A DNA stretch of 64,000 nucleotides from Nostoc sp. LEGE 12450 (lineage in GTDB: Bacteria > Cyanobacteriota > Cyanobacteriia > Cyanobacteriales > Nostocaceae): assembly GCF_015206895.1 (NCBI RefSeq), contig NZ_JADEXU010000006.1, forward strand, positions 1 through 64,000, written 5' to 3'. This document shows, piece by piece, positions 9,995 through 19,189 of this stretch. A model generated the notes under the pieces. The model saw only the letters and a program-made list of their open reading frames with translations. It made no database searches and was not told the DNA's origin. The translations under genes were made by a program, and so were the position numbers. Every line of letters begins with the position of its first letter. The stretch's first letter is position 1.

Positions 9995-10648
9995 ATAAAT
10001 AACTATCTGAGGTTGCTTAATTGTGCCATCAGGCATGATAGTATCCCGAAACCTCGCATAAATCAGGTTTGTCTCCCAAAGGTTTGCTTGGCTCAAGTTT
10101 GCCTTGGTTAAGTTTGCCCATGTCAGGTCTGCACCAGTTAGATTAGCCTCAGCTAAATTAGCTTCTAGTAATTTTGCTCCACATAACTTTGCTCCTGTGA
10201 GATTTGCTCTAACTAAGTTAGCTTCAATCAGTGATGCTTCAATTAATTTGGCTTCACTTAAGTCTGCTTCTCTCAAATCTACATCGCATAAAGAAGCACC
10301 CCAAAGATTACTACCTGTAAATTTCGCCCGCCATAAGAAAGTTCCGCACAAATTTGCTCGTGTCAAATCAGCATTAATCAAATTAGCTTCACACAAAGAT
10401 GCTTCATACAAATTAGCATCGCATAAGCTAGCTTGCATCAAATTTGCACCACTTAAATTAGCACGAGTAAGAATACAGCCACACAAATTTGCGCGACTCA
10501 AATCTGCTCCTATAAAGTTAACACCAGTTAAGTTAATTCCTTTTAGGTCAATTCCACTCAAGTCACATCCACTGAAATCTCGGCGTTGAAAATACTTGTT
10601 TGTGATTTGACTTAATATAAATTCCTGCTTATCAGCATAATTTTTCAT
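9992..10648 (-). CDS. Pentapeptide-repeat protein
   Basis: After about 25 N-terminal residues nearly the whole protein is built of pentapeptide repeats of the A(D/N)LxX type (for example ANLCG, ANLTK, ADLTR, ASLCD), about 34 in a row. They are predicted to fold as a right-handed quadrilateral beta helix. It ends with a short non-repeat tail (about 20 residues). I choose the ATG at 10648, with AGAGG eight bases upstream, over an in-frame GTG at 10657. No signal peptide is visible, so a cytoplasmic protein is likely. Cyanobacteria encode many such proteins; no specific target can be read from the sequence. Its stop codon lies in an STRR tract. Confidence 0.9.
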   Translation of the reverse strand: MKNYADKQEFILSQITNKYFQRRDFSGCDLSGIDLKGINLTGVNFIGADLSRANLCGCILTRANLSGANLMQASLCDANLYEASLCEANLINADLTRANLCGTFLWRAKFTGSNLWGASLCDVDLREADLSEAKLIEASLIEANLVRANLTGAKLCGAKLLEANLAEANLTGADLTWANLTKANLSQANLWETNLIYARFRDTIMPDGTIKQPQIVIY

Positions 10649-10895
10649 GGTATTCACCTCTGGGTGTAATTTATCTCAAAGGTCGAGTGTGATAGTTACC
10701 GTATATTGAGAGTACACCCCAAATGTAGATTAGCTCAGTCAATAATCAAAAATAAATTGACCAAAAATCGCTAATCACCTGAAAATGCGTTTTTTCAGTG
10801 GTTTTTAAAACAAAAAATGCTGACATAGGTCAGGAAACATTGATAAGGTAAGAGAATCTCCAGCTACAGAAAGAAAGCCCACCCATATTGGTGTA

Positions 10896-12731
10896 CTAAG
10901 GTTGATAGCGAAGGCTAAAGTAAAAGCCATCATCCTGAGCGTTATTGCCGCGATCGCTCAAATCGATAAATGGAAATCCATAATCGAGCCGTAAAAACAG
11001 ATTATCAATTCCCATTGCCTGATTCCATAATAATCCTAAGCCTGCACCCACCAAAAAAGTTTGATCGGGCAGCCGATTGGGATTATTAGACTGATTCCAT
11101 ACAGATCCCATATCCAGAAATGGCGCAAGTTGAATTATGGATAATCCAGATTCATTACGCTGGACTGTGAACCGATCTTCGATCGCTACACGAAATCCAT
11201 TATCCCCTGAGCGGATATTTTGGCGATATCCCCTTACAGACTGTCCACCACCAATCACAAATTGCTGGGAGGGTAAAAGGCTATCTGGTGTTAGCTGTAA
11301 GTCTGCTTGGATAAGTAACAGATGATCGGCGCTAAGTTGCTGCACGCGCTGTATTTGACCCAACCAACTGAAAAAGCGACCATCGGGTATGGGGTCATTG
11401 TTGATAGTTGCATCTAATACGTCAATGCCAAAATTAAATTGCGATCGCAAAAACCAAGCTCCTTGAGGTTCGCGCTTGATATAATCTTGACCAAATTTAA
11501 TTACACTGGTGCGGCTAACGCCATTGACATCAGGGCCAATACCAAAGGGGGTTGCCAGGTTTTCGAAGAGGAAGGTTTGACCATCTTGATAGGTAAATCC
11601 CAAAGATAGGGCAAATTCTTCTCTTGGCGATCGCATCAATGGTTGACGATAATTGATTTCATAAAGATCCTGGTTGGCGCGAATGCCAAAAGCATCAAAG
11701 GGTGCCTCAGTGATTTCGTTGCGATTAAATGCTGCTCTAATCTGCACTTTGCCATTCATGGCATTCACAGGAACTTGATAGCTAAAATCAAAGGCATCGG
11801 AACCACCAGAAAGGGTATGGTAATAGGAGCCTGCTAACTCATCTCCCATTCCAGTTAAATTGCGATCGCGCAGTTCAATACCTAATCTTTCCGCACCAAT
11901 ACTCGGAGGCGAATAATTATCTACACCCAAGCTACCAGTTAAAGGGTTAGCCTCTTCAACTCTGACAATGAGAACACTTTGACCAACCTTACCCGTTGGA
12001 CGCAGACGTGCTTCTACATTTGTAAATAAGGGATCGAGTCGCAACAGCTTCAGTTGATCTTCGAGCTTACTAGTATTCAGAGGAGTGCCGGCACCTAATT
12101 GGATGCGACTACGAACATAAGATGGGTTTAATCGTCGCGTTCCTTCGATCTCAATCTCTGTCAAACGCCCTTCAATTACCCTAATTACCACAACACCATC
12201 GGCGGTACTAGGTTGCTGAATGTCTGGAACTGCTCTGGAATTTATATAGCCTTTATTTAAGTAAAGCTGGGTAATAGCATCTGCCGCTTGTCTGATTTCT
12301 TCTAAAGTTAAGTCCCGTTCTTCAAAGGGTTTGACAACTGGATTAAAGTCATTTTCATTAAAAACTGTGCTATCTACAACCTGGATTTTACGAACCCGAA
12401 TTCGTTGTGGTGTTTCTGGTTGGGGATTTGGTTCGGCTTGATTGGGGCTATTTTCCGGGGTAGTTTCTGATGCTTGTACTATTTGTAACTCTGGCTGACT
12501 ACTCTTTTGAGTCGAGTCTGGTGTCAATATATTCGCCGTAGCTCTAAGTCCATTTGCAGTTACAATCCAGACCGCAGGCAGAATTAGTAAGCCACACTGA
12601 AAACTGAAACTGTGCTTATTTAATCTAGTAGTTGCTAGAGTTTGCCAAGTGTTTAACTGATGAGAGAAACAGACAATGCTTTTCTGATTAGTTGTTTTCG
12701 GCTTAATACCAGTTTCTGTTTCTTTTCTCAT
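10896..12731 (-). CDS. Two-partner secretion outer-membrane transporter (TpsB; ShlB/FhaC family)
   Basis: TpsB proteins are Omp85-superfamily pores that export one cognate TpsA protein across the outer membrane. The 611-residue protein has a hydrophobic leader (about residues 45-62) after an unusually long N-terminus, then a Pro/Gln-rich stretch. Two POTRA-type domains follow (about 110-185, starting IRVRKIQVVDS, and about 190-265, starting GRLTEIEIEGTRRL). A 16-strand-type beta barrel carries the conserved tip motif SVRGYRQ. The C-terminus FYFSLRYQP fits an outer-membrane sorting end. It lies head-to-head with the giant TPS exoprotein gene, 173 bases away, so that protein is the natural substrate. 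The early ATG may not be the true start. Confidence 0.92.
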   Translation of the reverse strand: MRKETETGIKPKTTNQKSIVCFSHQLNTWQTLATTRLNKHSFSFQCGLLILPAVWIVTANGLRATANILTPDSTQKSSQPELQIVQASETTPENSPNQAEPNPQPETPQRIRVRKIQVVDSTVFNENDFNPVVKPFEERDLTLEEIRQAADAITQLYLNKGYINSRAVPDIQQPSTADGVVVIRVIEGRLTEIEIEGTRRLNPSYVRSRIQLGAGTPLNTSKLEDQLKLLRLDPLFTNVEARLRPTGKVGQSVLIVRVEEANPLTGSLGVDNYSPPSIGAERLGIELRDRNLTGMGDELAGSYYHTLSGGSDAFDFSYQVPVNAMNGKVQIRAAFNRNEITEAPFDAFGIRANQDLYEINYRQPLMRSPREEFALSLGFTYQDGQTFLFENLATPFGIGPDVNGVSRTSVIKFGQDYIKREPQGAWFLRSQFNFGIDVLDATINNDPIPDGRFFSWLGQIQRVQQLSADHLLLIQADLQLTPDSLLPSQQFVIGGGQSVRGYRQNIRSGDNGFRVAIEDRFTVQRNESGLSIIQLAPFLDMGSVWNQSNNPNRLPDQTFLVGAGLGLLWNQAMGIDNLFLRLDYGFPFIDLSDRGNNAQDDGFYFSLRYQP

Positions 12732-12904
12732 TTATCCTCAGTGGGTGCCTTATTTAACAACTGGGCTGATCTTGATTTTTGAGTGTGCTATGGCTGTATG
12801 AATATTTCAATATCATATTTTTGACATTCAAATTTCAGAAGATTTGTAACTAAAACAATAATTAACAGCAATTTTTTCTAAGTGATAGCCCGTAGCATTA
12901 TATT

Positions 12905-15900
12905 GTGGTAACAGGTAGAAAACTTGGGAATACTTCGATGCCACCACTGATCTCCATAGTCATCGTCAATTACAACCGGGAGTCTTACCTTGGGGTAGCG
13001 ATCGCCAGCGTATTAGCGCAAACATGGCAAGACTTTGAGCTACTAATTTGGGATGATGGCTCTACAGATGGATCAGTGGCGATCGCAAACGCTTATGCTC
13101 AACAAGATAGGCGAGTGCGGGTAGTAGAAGCACAGCATCAAGGCGTTTCTGCGGCTTGTAAGATAGCGATCGCCCAAACTAGCGGCTGTTACATCGGTAT
13201 CGTAGACAGTGATGATATCCTAGCCCCTACCGCCCTCGCCCAAACTGCTAAAGTACTTAATCGCTACTCGGATACAGGATTTGTTTATACCGATTACTTA
13301 AATATTGATGAAAAAGGTAAAGTCATCGGCTACGGTCATCGCTGTGATATTCCTTACTCCCCAGAGGGGCTGTTGGTAAACTTCATGACTTTCCACTTCC
13401 GCCTGATGCGCCGTTCAGTTTACGATCGGGTGGGAGGTGTGAACGCATCCTTTACAGGTGCTGCTTATGATTACGATTTGTGTCTCCGACTTTCAGAAGT
13501 AGCTCAAGTGCGCCGAGTTCAAGAGCCACTGTATTTGTACCGAAATCATTCTCAAAGCATCTCTGTTACTAGAAAAACAGAACAAATACTCTGGTCACAG
13601 AAGGCGATCGCTCAAGCACTTTGGCGACGCGGATTAGCAGAAAAGTTACAAATCGATGTGGAATTGCCCGAAAGTCGCTTCATCTTGCGGCGTAAAAAAC
13701 CTCTATTAAACAAAATCGCCGCTTCAGTCCTGGCTATTTTACCTCTGGTGACAGTCACTAGTACGGCATTAGCCCAAACACAACAAATTGTCCCTGCTGC
13801 CGATGGGACAAACACAATTGTTACACCCAACGGTAATCGTCTTGATATCACTGGCGGTACAACTTCTGGAGATGGTGCTAACCTCTTTCACAGCTTTCAA
13901 CAATTTGGAATTTCACCAGAACAAATCGCCAACTTTCAAGCTAGTCCGGCGCTGCAAAATATCCTTGGTCGAATTACAGGCGGGAATGCCTCGGTTATCA
14001 ATGGCTTAATTCAGGTAACAGGTGGCAATGCTAACCTCTTCTTGATGAATCCAGCCGGATTTATATTTGGATCAAACGCCAGCTTAAATGTACCTGGTGC
14101 TTTCACGGTGACAACAGCCAATGGCATTGGTTTTGGCAGCAGTTGGTTCAATGCCATTGGTGTTAATGATTACGCTGCTTTAGTTGGCAACCCCAACGGA
14201 TTTGCCTTTAGTATGAACCAGCCAGGAGCGATCGCAAATGCTGGAAATTTGGCAGTAGGTGTTGGGCAAAATTTGAATTTATTGGCTGGTACTGTAGTCA
14301 ACACCGGGCAAGTTTCAGCACCGGGAGGGCAGATTTCTATCACATCCGTACCAGGGCAAAATTGGGTGCGTCTCAGTCAGCCAGGAAACTTGCTGAGTCT
14401 GGAAATTCAGCCCCTCGCCTCTAGTAACAATCAACCCAATAACTGGACAATTCCCATCGCCTCAATACCTGAATTGCTCACAGTTGGTAACACGGGGTTA
14501 ACTGCCAATCCTGATGGGACTGTAAAGTTAACAGAATCTAATGTAACAATTCCCACAACACCAGGCACAACAATTGTTTCAGGCAAAGTGGATGTATCAA
14601 GTCAAATAGGCGGTACTGTAACTGCTTTGGGTAAAAAAGTTGCGCTGGTTGATGCCAATATTAATGCCTCTGGAACCAATGGCGGCGGTACTGTATTAAT
14701 TGGCGGCGATTACCAAGGTAAGGGAACTTTACCCAATGCAGATCAAACTTATGTTAATTCCAACTCTGTCATTAATGCTGATAGCAATTTAAATGGAAAC
14801 GGCGGACGGGTAATTGTTTGGGGTAACGATACAACTCAATATTTTGGTAACATTTCGGCACGTGGAGGAGCAAATTCTGGCAATGGTGGTTTTGTAGAAG
14901 TATCAGGCAAAAATTTCTTGACTTTCAACGGTTTGGTAGATACTTCAGCCGCCAATGGTAGCTTTGGCACTTTATTATTGGACCCCAGTACATTGACAAT
15001 TATTGATGGTGGAGTAGGTAGTTTTGATGCCACAGCTGGCAATATTGCCTTTGGCGATGCAGATATTGGGGCTAACACCGTTTCTTGGGCTGCGATCGCA
15101 GCTTCGGGCACAAATATCAGCTTACAAGCTACAGGCAATATTACCATCAATGACATCACCGGAGCTACACCAACAGTAACTACCGATGGTGTTGCTACCT
15201 TAAACTTGGGCGGTGGTAGCTTCAGCCTAACCTCACAAAACGGTTCTGTAAACTTTGTTGACCCTACCAACACAATCCAGACAACCGGAGGAGCCATTAA
15301 TATTTCAGGAGCCAGCTTATTACTGGGAAATCTAAACACAACTCGTAATTTCGCTAGAAGCGGGGATGTAACTTTGTCTGCGACGACTGGCAATATTAGT
15401 GCAGGTAACATTATTGCCAGTGGACAAGGCTATTCAGCAGGTAATGTTCAAGTCGTAAGTAGTAATGGTGGAATTACCCTAAATCAGATTAACACCAGTG
15501 ATAGTAGTGGCAGTAGTGGTAATGGCATCCCAGGAACAGTGACTTTGACTGCGGCAGGAAATATCCTCACCGATACTATCGATTCCTTTTCCAGTAATGC
15601 CATTCGCTCAGGTACGGGTGGCGGTATAGTTGCAACAACTACAGCAGGTAGTATTACCACTGGGGCGATTAACTCGTCTGTATTCAAGTTGGCAGGTGTG
15701 GATTTTATTGGCACAGCTGGTGCAGTCACCTTAACTGCCACAGAGAATATCACCATCAATGGTGGTATTAATGCCTCAGCCAGCGCCACTGGAGTGGATG
15801 GTATTGCAAGGGTTACAGGTGGCAATGTTACTTTAAGAACTACTAATCCCTTTGGCAGCACAATTCGCTTTACCAACATCAACACACAGTCTATAGCAGA

Positions 15901-17992
15901 CGATTTTGTTAATGGAAACACTGTTCAAGGTGGCAATGTGCAAGTGCTAACCAACGGACTAGTTCAAGGAATAGGGGTAGGTACTACCATCGCCACCGGC
16001 GGAATTTTCGATTCTGGAGGAGGATTAACCACTAGCATCGGCGGAGGTACTGTCACAATTCGACATGATGGTGGCCCAGGTAATGTGCCATTTATTGTGG
16101 GTGATGCGACGAGTACTAATGGTACAGCCGGAACAATTGATGTGGGAGGCGGTACAACTATCGCTTCGGGCAACTTTCCAGTATTGCCAACTGGTGGAAA
16201 TGCGATCGGCACCCCAACCGGCATCACTATTACTTCCGTCAACACTCCGCCTGTATTAACGGCAAACTCATCGCTACCCAACACCCAGACCAATCAAGCT
16301 GTAACCTTGACATTCTCTAGTTTGGCTGCACTGGTCAACGATGCTAATAATGACATCACCTCCATCCAGGTTGATGTGGTGAATACAGGAAATCTGACTG
16401 TCAATGGCCTTCCCGTCATTCCTGGTGTCACTACCTTATCTAGCGGCGATACTTTGGTGTATACCCCTCCGACTGATGTAAATGGGTCACTAAATGCTTT
16501 TGTAATTAGTGCAAATGACCGCGTTTCGTCTTCTGCACCTGTACAGGTAGGAATCAACGTCAGTCAGATTCCTCCCACCATTCCTACCCCAATCCCTACC
16601 CCGACTTTTACCCCGAATCCTCCCCCTTGCTCATTCCAATGCACTCCAGGTAAACCGAATGTACCTGGCCCCAATAATCCTAAGATTGACAACCCTATTA
16701 TTAATACCGATCCCACACCCGAAGATCAATTCACAGATGATTTTGCCGACCATTTAGGCATCCCCACTCCTAGAATCAAAACACTAGATGATGCCAAAGA
16801 AATTGCTCGCAAAATTGAAGAAGCGACTGGTGTTAAACCTGCATTTATTTACATCAGTTTTGTTCCTGTGGAGATAATACCAGAGAGAAATTTGGGCAAA
16901 GCTCAAAAATTTACTAAACAATTAAATACTCTAGCAGAGCAGAATAGCGACCAACTGGAAATAGTCGTAGTAACTGGAAAAGGCGACCCCATCCGCAAGC
17001 GCATTCCAGAAACGACCAGAGCCAAAGTTCTCCAAGTAGCTCAAGAATTTCGTGACCAAATAGTTAGTCCACAAAACCGTCGCCGCACCGGTTATTTGCG
17101 TCCATCTCAACAACTTTATCGCTGGATAATTGCACCACTAGAGGCAGATTTACGAGCAAGAGAAATCAATAATTTGGTTTTTCTACCAGATATTGGGTTA
17201 CGTTCAACCCCAATGGCAGCACTTCATGATGGCAAGGGATTTCTAGTAGAAAAATATAGCATTGGCTTGATGCCCAGTATCAGCTTGACTAACACCCTTT
17301 ATAAAGACATTAAAAAATCTCAAATTTTAGCGCTAGGGGTTTCTCAGAGTACACAAGGACAAGAGCCTTTACCAGCAGTTCCCCTGGAGTTATCAACACT
17401 GGTGTCTAAACTTTGGCAGGGCAAATTATTGTTAGACAAGCAAGCTACCTTAGAAAATCTCAAAACTATCCGCCGCCAACAACCTTTTGGGATTATTCAC
17501 ATGGCAACCCACGCCGATTTTGCCACAGGCGGTTTGAGTAATTCCTATATTCAACTGTGGGAAGACAAGTTACGCTTGAACCAATTACGACAGTTGCGTT
17601 TGAATGAACCCGAAGTTGAAATGCTGGTTCTGAGTGCTTGTAGAACAGCATTAGGAGATGAAGAGTCAGAGCTTGGATTTGCAGGTTTAGCAGTGCTGGC
17701 AGGCGTGAAAACTAGTGTTGCTAGTCTTTGGTCGGTTAATGATGCTGGTACAGCAGCCTTGATGACGAAATTTTATCAAAACTTGAGGACAGCTTCAATT
17801 AAGGCAGAAGCCCTCAGACAGGCTCAGGTAGCTATGGCCAAAGGGCAAATTTATGTTAAAAATGGTCAATTAGAAGGTTTGGGAGTATTGGGGAACTTGT
17901 CTTTACCTACTAATAGTGCTGATGAAGGGGAGCAATTACTTACCCATCCTTATTATTGGTCTGGATTCACAATGGTTGGCAATCCTTGGTAA
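12905..17992 (+). CDS. GT2 glycosyltransferase - TPS/filamentous haemagglutinin - CHAT protease fusion
   Basis: This 1695-residue protein contains three modules. Residues 12-230 form a GT-A family 2 glycosyltransferase (DDGSTDGS at 50-57; metal motif DSDD at 101-104). Residues 264-290 look like a complete Sec signal peptide (basic RRKK, hydrophobic core, cleavage after ALA at 288-290). They are followed by a TPS/FHA N-terminal domain (about 291-540, with NPAGFIFG) and glycine/asparagine-rich beta-helix repeats to about 1110. A cadherin/Ig-like region (about 1115-1220), a proline-rich linker and a C-terminal CHAT domain complete it, with predicted catalytic His1536 (MATHADF) and Cys1579 (LSACRTA). 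The ATG at codon 12 (12938) may be the real start. In-frame GTG at 13658 could give a conventional secreted TpsA. No stop or frameshift is seen between modules. Confidence 0.9.
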   Translation: MVTGRKLGNTSMPPLISIVIVNYNRESYLGVAIASVLAQTWQDFELLIWDDGSTDGSVAIANAYAQQDRRVRVVEAQHQGVSAACKIAIAQTSGCYIGIVDSDDILAPTALAQTAKVLNRYSDTGFVYTDYLNIDEKGKVIGYGHRCDIPYSPEGLLVNFMTFHFRLMRRSVYDRVGGVNASFTGAAYDYDLCLRLSEVAQVRRVQEPLYLYRNHSQSISVTRKTEQILWSQKAIAQALWRRGLAEKLQIDVELPESRFILRRKKPLLNKIAASVLAILPLVTVTSTALAQTQQIVPAADGTNTIVTPNGNRLDITGGTTSGDGANLFHSFQQFGISPEQIANFQASPALQNILGRITGGNASVINGLIQVTGGNANLFLMNPAGFIFGSNASLNVPGAFTVTTANGIGFGSSWFNAIGVNDYAALVGNPNGFAFSMNQPGAIANAGNLAVGVGQNLNLLAGTVVNTGQVSAPGGQISITSVPGQNWVRLSQPGNLLSLEIQPLASSNNQPNNWTIPIASIPELLTVGNTGLTANPDGTVKLTESNVTIPTTPGTTIVSGKVDVSSQIGGTVTALGKKVALVDANINASGTNGGGTVLIGGDYQGKGTLPNADQTYVNSNSVINADSNLNGNGGRVIVWGNDTTQYFGNISARGGANSGNGGFVEVSGKNFLTFNGLVDTSAANGSFGTLLLDPSTLTIIDGGVGSFDATAGNIAFGDADIGANTVSWAAIAASGTNISLQATGNITINDITGATPTVTTDGVATLNLGGGSFSLTSQNGSVNFVDPTNTIQTTGGAINISGASLLLGNLNTTRNFARSGDVTLSATTGNISAGNIIASGQGYSAGNVQVVSSNGGITLNQINTSDSSGSSGNGIPGTVTLTAAGNILTDTIDSFSSNAIRSGTGGGIVATTTAGSITTGAINSSVFKLAGVDFIGTAGAVTLTATENITINGGINASASATGVDGIARVTGGNVTLRTTNPFGSTIRFTNINTQSIADDFVNGNTVQGGNVQVLTNGLVQGIGVGTTIATGGIFDSGGGLTTSIGGGTVTIRHDGGPGNVPFIVGDATSTNGTAGTIDVGGGTTIASGNFPVLPTGGNAIGTPTGITITSVNTPPVLTANSSLPNTQTNQAVTLTFSSLAALVNDANNDITSIQVDVVNTGNLTVNGLPVIPGVTTLSSGDTLVYTPPTDVNGSLNAFVISANDRVSSSAPVQVGINVSQIPPTIPTPIPTPTFTPNPPPCSFQCTPGKPNVPGPNNPKIDNPIINTDPTPEDQFTDDFADHLGIPTPRIKTLDDAKEIARKIEEATGVKPAFIYISFVPVEIIPERNLGKAQKFTKQLNTLAEQNSDQLEIVVVTGKGDPIRKRIPETTRAKVLQVAQEFRDQIVSPQNRRRTGYLRPSQQLYRWIIAPLEADLRAREINNLVFLPDIGLRSTPMAALHDGKGFLVEKYSIGLMPSISLTNTLYKDIKKSQILALGVSQSTQGQEPLPAVPLELSTLVSKLWQGKLLLDKQATLENLKTIRRQQPFGIIHMATHADFATGGLSNSYIQLWEDKLRLNQLRQLRLNEPEVEMLVLSACRTALGDEESELGFAGLAVLAGVKTSVASLWSVNDAGTAALMTKFYQNLRTASIKAEALRQAQVAMAKGQIYVKNGQLEGLGVLGNLSLPTNSADEGEQLLTHPYYWSGFTMVGNPW
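13658..13774 (+). promoter_or_regulatory. Possible internal start and signal peptide of the secreted TPS-CHAT form
   Basis: An in-frame GTG at codon 252 would begin a peptide with a short n-region, the basic cluster RRKK, a hydrophobic core (IAASVLAILPLVTV) and an ALA cleavage site ending at 13774. In-frame TTG codons at 13664 and 13685 are alternatives. No strong Shine-Dalgarno sequence precedes any of them, so this is a proposal only. Confidence 0.4.
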
Positions 17993-18178
17993 AGTGGCAA
18001 GAAAAACTATACTCTCACCCTTGTGTCTGCCGATTTTGGTTTTGTCTATTAGGGATGAGCCACTATAAGCCACGGAGAATTTTGGGCAAAAATGCGATCG
18101 CTTAACAAAATTCTAAACGCAGACATAAGTGGCACAAAAACCAACATAAACCTCGTCTACCTTGAGAAGCGTAGTTTT

Positions 18179-18258
18179 GTAGGTTTGGTGCAGCGATCGC
18201 GTAACCCAACATAAATAAGGTGGTAATGTTGGGTTACGTTTCACTCCACCCAACCTAC
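18179..18258. repeat. Dispersed inverted repeat (GTAACCCAACAT family)
   Basis: Outer arms GTAGGTTTGG and CACCCAACCTAC enclose inner arms GTAACCCAACAT (18201-18212) and ATGTTGGGTTAC (18226-18237). A related element lies at 62335-62409. No open reading frame; the structure suggests a non-autonomous element or a structured transcript. Confidence 0.7.
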
Positions 18259-18262
18259 ATAA

Positions 18263-18388
18263 ATATATGGCGTTGCTGATTTCATGTATGAAAACGATTC
18301 TGCATGATATCAAAATCCTTGTAGAGACGTTGCATTGCAACGTCTCTACATCTGGATTCATACCGCAATCCAGCAACGCCAAATATAT
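18263..18388. repeat. MITE-like element with GGCGTTGCTG terminal repeats
   Basis: The ends ATATATGGCGTTGCTG and CAGCAACGCCAAATATAT are inverted copies. In the middle (18320-18350) is a near-perfect palindrome with 15-base arms, TGTAGAGACGTTGCA and its complement. A palindrome with the same TGTAGAGACG arms occurs at 24650 and 38903. At 126 bases and without coding capacity it fits a miniature inverted-repeat element. Confidence 0.65.
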
Positions 18389-18477
18389 ATTTTAAAAAAC
18401 TTTAGGTTTCAACATAAGTAAGTTGGCACAATAAAACCAAACTATGTAAAGAGAAATGAACTAGGCTAAAATCCTTA

Positions 18478-18515
18478 TGCCTATTGCCTATTGCCTATTG
18501 CCTATTGCCTATTGC
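18478..18515. repeat. STRR tract (TGCCTAT)
   Basis: Five consecutive TGCCTAT heptamers in the intergenic gap upstream of the DUF2949 gene. Confidence 0.9.
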
Positions 18516-18780
18516 CTTATCCCAACGACAATTATTTACGCTCACTTACTTAGATAACACGGAGATATGGAAGACGAGACAGGAGATTTCTCTTCGCTTC
18601 TCACAATCCCTGCGTCTTTTTTAACGGCGTTCTGTCCATTAAATTTTCTCATTTCCATTGGTGTTAAGCCTTTGAGTACGGTAAACCGTATTTGCTTGTT
18701 AGTTCCCAAAGATTAATTAAATTGTTAAGTTTAGTTACATAAATAAAAAAATGCTGCGACATTGCTAAACAGGAGAAATT

Positions 18781-18891
18781 ATGAAAATAGGTAGTATCCT
18801 TAAGGATCTAAGACAAATTGAACAACTTTGCGATGCAACCTGGACATTGCATCACACAAGTCAAACTTTCTCAGAAATAAAACTTATTTAA
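18781..18891 (+). CDS. Possible 36-residue peptide
   Basis: An ATG preceded by AGGAG at a six-base spacing opens a 36-codon frame (MKIGSILKDLRQIEQL...) that stops 17 bases before the DUF2949 gene. The product is amphipathic with no signal peptide. Support is the ribosome-binding site and the tight link to the next gene; I know no family for it. It could be a leader peptide or a chance frame. Confidence 0.35.
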   Translation: MKIGSILKDLRQIEQLCDATWTLHHTSQTFSEIKLI

Positions 18892-18908
18892 CATTATTTA
18901 ACATTGCA

Positions 18909-19094
18909 ATGAAAGCTACAGATCAATTGGTGCATTTTTTAGAGGAAGAGTTGGGTATTTCGGGTGGAGCAATTTCTCTTGCTTTGCGACATTGTGAGCA
19001 GACCCCCAACTTCCTGGCTATGACCCTCTGGCAGTATGGACTGGTAACGCTAGACCAGTTAGCCCAAATTTTTGATTGGTTGGAAACAGTATAA
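18909..19094 (+). CDS. Small DUF2949-type cyanobacterial protein
   Basis: This 61-residue acidic helical protein (starting MKATDQLVHFLEEELG) carries the pattern of the cyanobacterial DUF2949 family: a short helix, a GAISLALRH segment, a PNFLAMTLWQYGLVTLDQL segment and a terminal tryptophan (FDWLE). The function of the family is unknown. I chose the ATG at 18909 because the upstream codons are not conserved-looking and overlap the small frame that ends at 18891. It lies 95 bases upstream of ftsH on the same strand. Confidence 0.7.
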   Translation: MKATDQLVHFLEEELGISGGAISLALRHCEQTPNFLAMTLWQYGLVTLDQLAQIFDWLETV

Positions 19095-19189
19095 GCTAGC
19101 TGCTTGAATTATTTAGACTGGAAATATCTAATTTTTCCATAAAGTTACATTCTCAATAGTTTTCATTCTAAGGATTGGTAACAACATCT

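Larger units (their letters stand above)
17993..18780. other. Repeat-rich intergenic region
   Basis: The gap between the giant TPS gene and the DUF2949 region holds three repeat structures (separate entries) and no convincing gene. Frames that span it encode low-complexity products of the repeats. Confidence 0.7.

Noticed and set aside
10104..10589. 161-codon plus-strand frame in the pentapeptide gene
   Set aside because: It is a mirror of the repetitive pentapeptide coding sequence.
18113..18382. 89-codon minus-strand frame
   Set aside because: It is made of two dispersed inverted repeats.
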